In this document: piece after piece, positions 8,331-14,145 of the stretch
Numbering within the stretch: the stretch's first letter is position 1
How the letters are laid out: the number at the start of each line of letters is the position of its first letter
From: an uncultured Alphaproteobacteria bacterium
GTDB taxonomy: Bacteria; Pseudomonadota; Alphaproteobacteria; RF32; CAG-239
Assembly (NCBI GenBank): GCA_944391365.1
Contig: CALXTH010000028.1
Coordinates: forward strand, 1-16,339
Length of the DNA stretch: 16,339 nt
Reading direction: 5' to 3'
Position numbers and translations under genes: made by a program
The notes under the pieces: model-generated
Databases searched by the model: none
What the model was told of the DNA's origin: nothing
Seen by the model: the letters and a program-made list of their open reading frames with translations, nothing else

Positions 8331-9728
8331 ATGATGAAAATACGCTATGCTTTATTGTTGTCCGTATCCTGTCTCGGCCTCGGCTCTCTCGCCAACGCCG
8401 GACTCATTCCTGATATCACCCCGGTTGGGAAGAATACATCTATCTTCACACAGCGGGGAGCCCCCGCGGGCGAAAGTCCGCTGTTGGTTGTCCAGGGGAT
8501 TGAAAAAGCTTTGGGGTTTTCTCATGCTCCCGTCAACGAACAAGAGTTTTCCTGCACTTCATACACACACCTTGCTTCCCAATCCAAACTTCTTTCCGCC
8601 TCTGTCTTTGCGAGGCGGACTTCGTCCGACGCGGCAATCCATAATAATATAAATGGATCGCCACGGCGAATAAATTCGCCTCGCGATGACAATTCAGATG
8701 ATTTATTTATCTCAACAGCGGCACAAGGCGCACACAGCGCTATCTTATCCCCAATCAACCAACAGCAAAACGACCGGGTCAAGCTGCGCCAGCTTGCGAG
8801 CGTGTGTTTCATTACCGATGCGGGGAATTGTCGGGGAAATGAATATGATTACGGCGGGGCGAATACGCCGGATAATTCCTCCGGCGGGACGCCGGGCGGT
8901 GGCAGTAGCGGGAGTTCCGGCGGCGATAATGGAAACGGTGATGACCCCGAATGGGAATTGGACAATAAGGAACGCTGCAATAAAGAGGGATATGTGACAA
9001 CAAAATGTAATTCAGTTGAAAATCCGGTGAATTATTGCCCATACGACAATACTTATTTTGAAAAATGCGTCTGTAAACCAGGACTGGTCACCTGCACCAA
9101 ACCTTACTACGGCGTGGGAGAAAGTTGCAGCGGAAAGTACGCCTCTTGTCAACTGGATAATCCACGCGCCTGCAAAGAGGACGGGTATTCCCAAACCGGC
9201 TCTTGCAACTCCGTTCAGAATATCAACCGACGTTGCCCATACGATGCCAACTACTTTGACAAGTGCGTTTGCCGGTCGGATTTATACACCTGCTCGTCGC
9301 CGTTACAGGGTGTGGGCACGGCCTGCGGCGGAAAATACGCCAGTTGCCAATGCCCAAGCTCTTATAAATCCTGCTCCTGCGGCAAAGCTTCCGGCGCTTC
9401 ATCCTGTACCTGGGGCGGCTCAACAAAATATTCGTCCTGCAAAAGCTGCAACTCCTCTTCAAGTTCTTCCAGTTCTTCTTCATCTTCAAGCAGCAGTTCA
9501 GGAGGAGGCCAATGTAGTACCAGATCTTGTTATTTGCCCTCATGTTCTATTACCGGATCTTGGGGTACAAACGGCGGGTACAAATACACATATACACGCT
9601 GTGTTATAGATTGCCGTGGAAACAAGACATGTCAATCTCAAAGTGGAGTTGTAACTGATGATCGCAATGCCAAATTTGGCGGCTGCTCAAGTGGCAGTTA
9701 TTATAGTCAGAGCTCGCAACCATGTTAG
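8331..9728 (+). CDS. Secreted Cys-rich repeat protein with poly-Ser linker
   Basis: No named family recognised. The start ATG 8331 (or 8334, the next codon) follows AAGGAGA at 8320-8326; a TTG further upstream is not needed. The 465-residue product has a Sec signal peptide with likely cleavage after ANA (residue 23). Residues 92-120 are encoded by an inserted palindromic element. A Gly/Ser-rich stretch (about 180-205) leads to two Cys-rich repeats of 65 residues starting near Cys216 and Cys281, each with the pattern C-x4-GY-x-T-x2-C-N ... CPYD ... KCVC ... GVG-x2-C-x-GKYASCQ. A run of 16 Ser with mixed codons and a C-terminal Cys-rich domain follow. The same repeat pattern occurs in the protein at 13175. 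Probably exported and disulfide-rich; a surface role is inference. Confidence 0.85.
   Translation: MMKIRYALLLSVSCLGLGSLANAGLIPDITPVGKNTSIFTQRGAPAGESPLLVVQGIEKALGFSHAPVNEQEFSCTSYTHLASQSKLLSASVFARRTSSDAAIHNNINGSPRRINSPRDDNSDDLFISTAAQGAHSAILSPINQQQNDRVKLRQLASVCFITDAGNCRGNEYDYGGANTPDNSSGGTPGGGSSGSSGGDNGNGDDPEWELDNKERCNKEGYVTTKCNSVENPVNYCPYDNTYFEKCVCKPGLVTCTKPYYGVGESCSGKYASCQLDNPRACKEDGYSQTGSCNSVQNINRRCPYDANYFDKCVCRSDLYTCSSPLQGVGTACGGKYASCQCPSSYKSCSCGKASGASSCTWGGSTKYSSCKSCNSSSSSSSSSSSSSSSSGGGQCSTRSCYLPSCSITGSWGTNGGYKYTYTRCVIDCRGNKTCQSQSGVVTDDRNAKFGGCSSGSYYSQSSQPC
8604..8690. repeat. Palindromic element inserted in frame in a coding gene
   Basis: Outer arms 8604-8617 and 8677-8690 (GTC-TTTGCGAGGCG against CGCCTCGCGATGAC) match at 12 of 14 positions. 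Inside are smaller hairpins: CGGAC-TTC-GTCCG, GGCAATCCAT against ATGGATCGCC, and GGCGAAT-AA-ATTCGCC. This composition (GCGAGG, GGCAATCCAT, CTCGCGATGAC) is the same style as the Rickettsia palindromic elements and related dispersed repeats of alphaproteobacteria. The 87 bases are exactly 29 codons with no stop, and encode a hydrophilic Arg/Asn/Ser/Asp-rich stretch unlike its flanks. No second copy was found in the window. Confidence 0.8.
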
Positions 9729-9744
9729 TTTCTAAAAAAGAAAG

Positions 9745-9777
9745 CCCTCCCGGTTTGAATTCCGGGAGGGGCAATTT
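9745..9777. terminator. Bidirectional terminator between convergent genes
   Basis: CCCTCCCGG (9745-9753) and CCGGGAGGG (9762-9770) form a 9-bp GC-rich stem with an 8-base loop. The plus side continues GGCAATTTTT, and the minus side is followed by a CTTTCTTTTTT tract. It can end both the Cys-rich gene and the aldolase gene. Confidence 0.88.
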
Positions 9778-9789
9778 TTGGAGATTTGA

Positions 9790-10839
9790 TTAAATCTCAC
9801 CGGCTGCGTAGCGTTTAGCCATTTCAGACATCGGAATTGCCTTAATTTTGTCTGCATGACCGGCCGCACCAAAAGCAACATAGCGGGCTTCGCAGACTTT
9901 TTGCATTTCTTCAATCGCCGGCTTAAGATATTTGCGCGGATCAAACTCTTTCGGATTTTCCTTAAAGATTTTACGAATTGCGCCGGTAATGGCCATACGG
10001 CAATCCGTATCAACGTTGACTTTGCGGACGCCGGATTTGATACCGCGGACAATTTCTTCAACCGGAACACCGTAGGTCTGAGGAATCGCACCGCCATAAG
10101 CATTAATCAAATCCTGAAGTTCTTGCGGAACAGAAGACGACCCATGCATGACCATGTGTGTATTCGGCAATTTTTTATGAATCTTTTCAATAACATCAAT
10201 GGCCAGAATTTCACCATCGGGTTTGCGGGTAAATTTGTAGGCGCCATGTGATGTTCCAACAGCCACAGCCAAAGCGTCAAGGTGGGTTTCGGCCACGAAT
10301 TTGGCGGCTTCATCAGGGTCGGTTACCAGACGTTTTTTATCAATAACGCCTTCTGCCCCGTGACCGTCTTCTTTATCGCCTTTTCCGGTTTCAAGAGAGC
10401 CGATAACCCCCAGCTCGCCTTCTACGGAAGCACCGACGGCATGCGCCCGGGCAACAACCTCTTTGGTGACATGTACATTATATTCAAAAGAAGACGGGGT
10501 CTTGCCGTCAGCTTCCAGAGAACCATCCATCATCACCGAAGAATAGCCATTGACAATTGCCGACTGGCAAATATCAACGGATGAGCCATGATCCTGATGG
10601 ATACAAATCGGCAGTTCAGGGAACATTTCAATCCCGGCCTGAACCATGTGGCGGATCATCGGATCTCCGGCAAATTTGCGTGCTCCGGTTGATGTTTGCA
10701 AGATAACCGGGGCATTGACCTTGCGGGCTGCCTGTAAAACAGCAATGACCTGTTCCATATCATTAATATTAAATGCCGGAACGCCGTAGCTGTTTTCGGC
10801 CGCATGGTCAAGAATCTGACGCATTGTTACTAAAGGCAT
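9790..10839 (-). CDS. fba: Class II fructose-1,6-bisphosphate aldolase
   Basis: This enzyme interconverts fructose-1,6-bisphosphate with glyceraldehyde-3-phosphate and dihydroxyacetone phosphate using a zinc ion. The 349-residue length and the insertion GKGDKEDGHGAEG (about 152-164) fit the longer Calvin-cycle-type subfamily common in alphaproteobacteria. Visible active-site residues: HQDHGSS with catalytic Asp83 and zinc ligand His84, Glu140/Glu142 in VEGELG, zinc ligands His198 (GTSHGAY) and His232 (MHGSSS), and the NVDTDCR phosphate-binding motif. The start has AAGGAGAAT directly upstream. It appears monocistronic; enolase, another glycolytic enzyme, lies 3.3 kb away on the same strand. 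Confidence 0.97.
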   Translation of the reverse strand: MPLVTMRQILDHAAENSYGVPAFNINDMEQVIAVLQAARKVNAPVILQTSTGARKFAGDPMIRHMVQAGIEMFPELPICIHQDHGSSVDICQSAIVNGYSSVMMDGSLEADGKTPSSFEYNVHVTKEVVARAHAVGASVEGELGVIGSLETGKGDKEDGHGAEGVIDKKRLVTDPDEAAKFVAETHLDALAVAVGTSHGAYKFTRKPDGEILAIDVIEKIHKKLPNTHMVMHGSSSVPQELQDLINAYGGAIPQTYGVPVEEIVRGIKSGVRKVNVDTDCRMAITGAIRKIFKENPKEFDPRKYLKPAIEEMQKVCEARYVAFGAAGHADKIKAIPMSEMAKRYAAGEI

Positions 10840-10879
10840 TATATTCTCCTTAAATTGTTATTAAATTTATTCTGGTGTT

Positions 10880-10907
10880 ACTATAACTTTCCTGCCCGTA
10901 TTTGCAA
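10880..10907 (-). promoter_or_regulatory. Candidate promoter of the aldolase gene
   Basis: On the minus strand TTGCAA (10902-10907) and TATAGT (10880-10885) are separated by 16 bases, about 40 bases before the ATG. This fits a sigma-70-type promoter. Confidence 0.5.
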
Positions 10908-10955
10908 GTATTTTTTAGTCTGCTGGGATTATCTCGCCGGGATGATATTTTTCTC

Positions 10956-10984
10956 TTGTCAAATTTAAGAAAACATGTTATATT
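10956..10984 (+). promoter_or_regulatory. Candidate promoter of the small membrane protein gene
   Basis: TTGTCA (10956-10961) and TATATT (10979-10984) have an ideal 17-base spacer. The predicted transcript would start about 28 bases before ATG 11019, leaving a short AT-rich leader without a Shine-Dalgarno sequence. Confidence 0.6.
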
Positions 10985-11018
10985 TTGTCTATAAATTCAT
11001 TATTAAATATATTATTAT

Positions 11019-11435
11019 ATGGATATTTTCATTAAGATTTCAGCCATTTTTTGTATGGTAATGACCGTCATCTGGACGCTTCTTTCTTTGCATATTTGCG
11101 TGAAATATCATTCCCGACGGACAAAAGTCGAAGAAGATCTCAGTCTTTTTCTGATGATTATTGCCGCAATCAACGGCGGCGGGGCTTATGTATTGTGGCA
11201 TAATGCGTTTTGGGTGCCGGTGGTTATCCTGCTTGTTGTTCTGATTTATTGGGGACAGATGTTGCACAAGCTTGACCTGCAGGCAAAAGAGGAAGATGCC
11301 GACATTAGGGCCGGGTTGAGAGCCTTTAATATGCACAACCATCATGAAAAGCTTTACAAACGTTGTGTTTACTGGCTGGTTGCAGAATTTATTCCCGTCA
11401 CACTGGGAACGGTTATTGTTATGTATTACCTGTAG
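11019..11435 (+). CDS. Hypothetical four-TM membrane protein
   Basis: No family recognised. The 138-residue protein has hydrophobic segments at about 7-28, 41-60, 65-82 and 116-138, with a charged loop between the third and fourth (KLDLQAKEEDADIRAG) and a His-rich stretch NMHNHHEK. The well-formed upstream promoter and the terminator directly after the stop argue that it is a real monocistronic gene. No ribosome-binding site is visible before ATG 11019. Confidence 0.72.
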   Translation: MDIFIKISAIFCMVMTVIWTLLSLHICVKYHSRRTKVEEDLSLFLMIIAAINGGGAYVLWHNAFWVPVVILLVVLIYWGQMLHKLDLQAKEEDADIRAGLRAFNMHNHHEKLYKRCVYWLVAEFIPVTLGTVIVMYYL

Positions 11436-11462
11436 AAAAAGGGGCTTCGGCTCCTTTTTTTT
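11436..11462 (+). terminator. Rho-independent terminator with TTCG loop
   Basis: AAAAAGGGGC and GCTCCTTTTT pair around a stable TTCG tetraloop (one G-U pair) and run into eight T. It begins right at the stop codon of the four-TM gene and probably separates it from the MFS gene. Confidence 0.85.
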
Positions 11463-11478
11463 ATGACTTTTTTAATTT

Positions 11479-12795
11479 ATGCCGGTTATACTCCCGGCCA
11501 TGAGCAGATTGAGTGAGTATATAAAGCCTGTTGAGGCGTTGATTTCACCGCTGTCGGCCTTTTTTGCCGGGACAGCCCTGACCTGTATGGGATATGCCCT
11601 GCTGACCTCCGCACTTTCGCTGCGAATGGACAGTTTCGGAGTTTCGCCTTCAAGCATCGGGCTTATTCTGTCGTTGTATTACCTCGGCTATATTCTGGCC
11701 TCAATGAGCGCTTTTAAGATTATCAATAAAGTCGGCCATATCCGGGCATTTTCGGCTTATATTTCATTTTTTTCGGCATTGGCGCTGGCGCATATTTTTT
11801 ACTTTAGTCCGTTCACCTGGGGAATTTTACGCCTGGCGGAAGGGTATTGTATCGGCTCATCAATGATGTGTCTGGAAAGCTGGCTCAATGCCCGGGCCTC
11901 TAACAAAAACCGCGGGTTGCTGATGTCGCTTTATATGGTTACAACTTATCTCGGCTCCGGGACGGGGCAGCTGTTGCTTAATATTCCCGATCCGGAGGGG
12001 GTGACGCTCTATGTCGCTGTTTCGGTCATATTTTCGGTGGCGCTGATTCCGGTTTCATTAACGGCGTTGCCGGTTCCCAATATTACAAAAAAAAAAAAAA
12101 TGAAGCTGGTCGATTTATATAAAATTTCGCCGGTCGGGGTTGTCGGCTGTTTGTGCAGCGGTGTGTTTGTCGGAGCCTTTTATACGCTGGGGACAATTTA
12201 TGCCAAACAGAGCGGGCTTGATTTGGCGCAGACATCTTTGTTTATGTTCAGCGGTATTATCGGCGGGATGTGTATTCAGATTCCGCTCGGGCGGATTTCT
12301 GATTTTTTTGACCGGCGTTTTGTGATTATGTGGGTTTGCGGCGGGATGTTTGTGGTTGCGCCGTGGGTGCATTTGTTTATTCATGACGGTTTTGTTCCGT
12401 TGATGGGGGCAGCCTTTATTTTGGGATGCTGTACATTTGTGGTTTATCCGCTTTGTGTGTCGCATGTTAATGACCGAATCGGCGATGATGACCGGGTCAA
12501 AGCCAGCGGTATGTTGATTATGCTGCAGAGTATCGGCATGATTCTCGGGCCGGTGCTGATTTCGGCATTGATGGAGTGGTTTGGCGCCATCAGCTTTTTG
12601 CTTTCAATGTCTGCGATTGCCGGCGGCTTTGTTTTGTTTGCTTTTCATTTTATTGCACGGCACGATGTGGCATACGTGGCCGTTACGCCGACGCAGCCTC
12701 TTCCGGCCGACCAGACTCCGGCGTTTCATGCGCTGACAACAGATGATACCCTGCTGGACAAAGCCAAAGGAATATTAAGCGAAAAGAAGCATTAA
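11479..12795 (+). CDS. MFS transporter, YcaD-like
   Basis: A 438-residue major facilitator superfamily carrier with about twelve membrane helices in two halves. Substrate cannot be read from the sequence. The motif CLESWLNARASNKNRG in the first half and the second-half GRISDFFDRR are typical of the YcaD-like subgroup as I recall it. A KKKK segment after the sixth helix is encoded by a 14-A tract. The cytoplasmic C-terminal tail of about 45 residues is hydrophilic. Neither ATG 11479 nor the alternative ATG 11500 has a clear Shine-Dalgarno; the second would still leave all membrane helices intact. Confidence 0.87.
   Translation: MPVILPAMSRLSEYIKPVEALISPLSAFFAGTALTCMGYALLTSALSLRMDSFGVSPSSIGLILSLYYLGYILASMSAFKIINKVGHIRAFSAYISFFSALALAHIFYFSPFTWGILRLAEGYCIGSSMMCLESWLNARASNKNRGLLMSLYMVTTYLGSGTGQLLLNIPDPEGVTLYVAVSVIFSVALIPVSLTALPVPNITKKKKMKLVDLYKISPVGVVGCLCSGVFVGAFYTLGTIYAKQSGLDLAQTSLFMFSGIIGGMCIQIPLGRISDFFDRRFVIMWVCGGMFVVAPWVHLFIHDGFVPLMGAAFILGCCTFVVYPLCVSHVNDRIGDDDRVKASGMLIMLQSIGMILGPVLISALMEWFGAISFLLSMSAIAGGFVLFAFHFIARHDVAYVAVTPTQPLPADQTPAFHALTTDDTLLDKAKGILSEKKH
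12087..12100 (+). repeat. Homopolymer of 14 A inside the MFS gene
   Basis: Fourteen consecutive A encode part of Thr, four Lys and the first base of Met in the central cytoplasmic loop. Such a tract is prone to slippage during replication and transcription. An ATG directly follows, in frame with the second half. Confidence 0.95.
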
Positions 12796-12803
12796 AATAT
12801 ATA

Positions 12804-12849
12804 AGCTTATCTCTTTTTAATTAAAGATAAGCTAGTGCTTGTTTTTTTT
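12804..12849 (+). terminator. Probable terminator of the MFS gene
   Basis: AGCTTATCT (12804-12812) and AGATAAGCT (12825-12833) form a 9-bp stem with a 12-base AT-rich loop; after seven bases an eight-T run follows (12842-12849). The gap before the T run makes it an imperfect intrinsic terminator. Confidence 0.6.
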
Positions 12850-12897
12850 CTCTCTACCTTGAAATCTTCTTTTTCGTGATTATATAAATTTCGTATA

Positions 12898-12926
12898 TTG
12901 ATTTTTAACGTTCATTATGCTAAACT
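12898..12926 (+). promoter_or_regulatory. Candidate promoter of the structured leader RNA
   Basis: TTGATT (12898-12903) and TAAACT (12921-12926) have a 17-base spacer; transcription would begin near 12933, just before a CCAGTG/CACTGG hairpin (12935-12953). A 9-bp inverted repeat, TCATTATGC (12912-12920) and GCATAATGA (12991-12999), overlaps the promoter and may be operator half-sites or an RNA stem if transcription starts earlier. Confidence 0.4.
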
Positions 12927-12960
12927 AATTTTAACCAGTGGGAAAATCACTGGCTAGGGC

Positions 12961-12980
12961 TTAACAACCCTTTGGGCTAT
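12961..12980 (+). promoter_or_regulatory. Upstream site complementary to the C4-like RNA (seqA-like)
   Basis: TTAACAACC (12961-12969) is the exact complement of 13102-13110, and GGGCTAT (12974-12980) pairs with ATAGTCC at 13092-13098 with one G-U pair. The two blocks are collinear, separated by an internal loop of four against three bases. In satellite phage P4 the CI RNA pairs with such a site upstream of itself; the functional parallel is inference. Confidence 0.6.
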
Positions 12981-13029
12981 AGTCGTTTCGGCATAATGAC
13001 TAAAAAAAATATGCCAGTATCTGCCTTAT

Positions 13030-13120
13030 GGGCTGGATGCTGGCGAATATTCCCAACTCTCGCAAGAGAGTGTCAATAAGTCAGGCCGTAAATAGTCCTA
13101 CGGTTGTTAACATCCAGCCC
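13030..13120 (+). ncRNA. C4-like antisense RNA (phage P1/P7 C4, P4 CI type)
   Basis: A closing stem of 10 perfect pairs, GGGCTGGATG (13030-13039) with CATCCAGCCC (13111-13120), holds two hairpins: ACTCTC-GCAA-GAGAGT (13056-13071, GNRA tetraloop) and CCGTA-AATAGTCC-TACGG (13086-13103). Single-stranded blocks GGCGAATATTCCC and AATAAGTCAGG lie between. Shape and conserved-looking bases agree with my memory of the C4 antisense RNA family, which represses phage antirepressor operons. The segment 13092-13115 is complementary to sites both upstream (12961-12980) and downstream (13164-13175). Upstream, 13013-13025 can instead pair with 13031-13044 in a hairpin excluding the closing stem. No phage protein gene is nearby. 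The family assignment needs a covariance-model search; the structure itself is directly visible. Confidence 0.7.
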
Positions 13121-13150
13121 GCCTTCTTTTTAAGAATGCGGGTTTTCTTT
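13118..13150 (+). terminator. Terminator hairpin overlapping the closing stem of the RNA
   Basis: CCCGC (13118-13122) pairs with GCGGG (13138-13142) and TTCTT (13124-13128) with AAGAA (13132-13136), followed by TTTTCTTT. Its first three bases are also the last three of the C4-like closing stem, so the structures compete slightly. It may form the 3' end of the short RNA, or attenuate transcription into the next gene. Confidence 0.7.
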
Positions 13151-13165
13151 AACTTAAAAAGAAGG
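13122..13165 (+). promoter_or_regulatory. 13-bp hairpin hiding the ribosome-binding site of the next gene
   Basis: CCTTCTTTTTAAG (13122-13134) is the exact reverse complement of CTTAAAAAGAAGG (13153-13165), and the 3' arm contains the AAGAAGG Shine-Dalgarno of ATG 13175. It uses the same 5' bases as the terminator hairpin, so only one of the two can form. The ribosome-binding site is further covered by complementarity of 13164-13175 (GGATGTT, one bulged C, AACA) to 13105-13115 in the C4-like RNA. Confidence 0.7.
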
Positions 13166-13174
13166 ATGTTCAAC

Positions 13175-14086
13175 ATGAATAATTTTAAATTTTTACTCTT
13201 AGGGACAAGTTTGTCCTTTATTCCTTTAACTGTGACCGCTCAATGCGTCGCCACACAGGATTGTGAAACTTTGGGCTATACAGAAACAACTTGCAACGGA
13301 GGTAAAGGTGTGAAATGTCCGTTTGGAAACAAGTGGGCTTGTTTGGGTGCAAATGAAGAAGAATGTATAAAAATTGCCTGTGAAAAACTGAATTTCAAAT
13401 ATTCTTGCACAGGCACCGGCTATGCCGGTGGCGCAGGCTCTGCCTGCGGTGACAAATATGCTCAATGTTCATGTGCCAGCGGCTATGAATGGAAAGACGG
13501 GAGTTGTCAACAGAAGGCGCCGGATTATTCATCATGCAAAATTGGAACTCTGTTTTATTCTGACGGAACCTGTTCAAATGAAAAACTCGACGGTAACGAA
13601 TTGCTTGGCGTGGTTGTTTATGAGAAAATCTCAAGTGAAAGCGGCTGGGTGATGACGATAAAACCGGTGGCAACGAATGTTGCCTGGTCTACGGAAGATA
13701 TCTCAACAGGTATTAAAGACAAAACAGCCAGTGCCAGTTGCTCTAATACCCAAAAGCTGATTGCCAAAGGAAGTAAGTATCCGGCAGCTAATGCTGCAAA
13801 TGGGTATAATGCCGGCGGTCAAAAATGGTGTTTACCGTCTTATGATGTTTTAAATAATATTAATAATCAGGCAAATTTTTTCAAAATTAATACTGGAATT
13901 TTGACTGCCGGAGGAACAGCCTTAGGCCATGTTTCCGGAGATTATGAAAGTATTTGGAGTTCATCTGAGAATAATGATAAAAACACATGGAATCTTTTTG
14001 TATATAAGGAGGGAAGTTTTGGAATAAGCAGTAATTATAAAGGGTATGATAATAATTACACGGTTCGTCCGGTGTTTGCTTTTTAA
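13175..14086 (+). CDS. Secreted Cys-rich protein with C-type-lectin-like C-terminal domain
   Basis: Start ATG 13175 is chosen because it begins a good signal peptide (cleavage after TVTA, residue 22) and follows AAGAAGGA; the longer frame from 13028 runs through structured RNA. The 303-residue protein has an N-terminal Cys-rich region (about 24-115) with the pattern C-x4-GYTETTCN ... CPFGNKW ... C ... GSACGDKYAQCSC, clearly related to the 65-residue repeats of the protein at 8331. Residues about 140-303 look like the DUF1566/Fibrobacter-major-paralogue type of C-type-lectin-like fold: QKWCLPSYDVL, SIWSSSENN, W..FVYKEG and the end YTVRPVFAF. This fold commonly mediates extracellular binding. 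Expression seems controlled by the RNA leader at 12933-13165. No enzyme motif is visible. Confidence 0.85.
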   Translation: MNNFKFLLLGTSLSFIPLTVTAQCVATQDCETLGYTETTCNGGKGVKCPFGNKWACLGANEEECIKIACEKLNFKYSCTGTGYAGGAGSACGDKYAQCSCASGYEWKDGSCQQKAPDYSSCKIGTLFYSDGTCSNEKLDGNELLGVVVYEKISSESGWVMTIKPVATNVAWSTEDISTGIKDKTASASCSNTQKLIAKGSKYPAANAANGYNAGGQKWCLPSYDVLNNINNQANFFKINTGILTAGGTALGHVSGDYESIWSSSENNDKNTWNLFVYKEGSFGISSNYKGYDNNYTVRPVFAF

Positions 14087-14095
14087 TCATAATAT

Positions 14096-14127
14096 AAAAC
14101 TCCACCGGAAGCAGCCGGTGGAGTTTT
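14096..14127. terminator. Bidirectional terminator between convergent genes
   Basis: A perfect 13-bp stem, AAAACTCCACCGG (14096-14108) with CCGGTGGAGTTTT (14115-14127), has a six-base loop and A/T tails on both sides. It can end both the Cys-rich gene and enolase. Confidence 0.9.
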
Positions 14128-14145
14128 GCTGACTATCTGAAGCAA

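Noticed and set aside
9450..9497. Serine tract as a phase-variable microsatellite
   Set aside because: The 16 Ser codons are a mixture of TCC, TCT, TCA, AGT and AGC, so there is no perfect nucleotide repeat to slip.
12933..13150. Two-piece tmRNA, RNase P RNA, SRP RNA or a known metabolite riboswitch
   Set aside because: No T-loop or CCA end, no tag frame ending in Ala-Ala, and none of the conserved core motifs I know for RNase P, SRP RNA, TPP, cobalamin, SAM or c-di-GMP riboswitches.
13028..13174. N-terminal extension of the 13175 gene from ATG 13028
   Set aside because: It reads through the C4-like stem, lacks a ribosome-binding site and would put 49 basic, unconvincing residues before a clear signal peptide.
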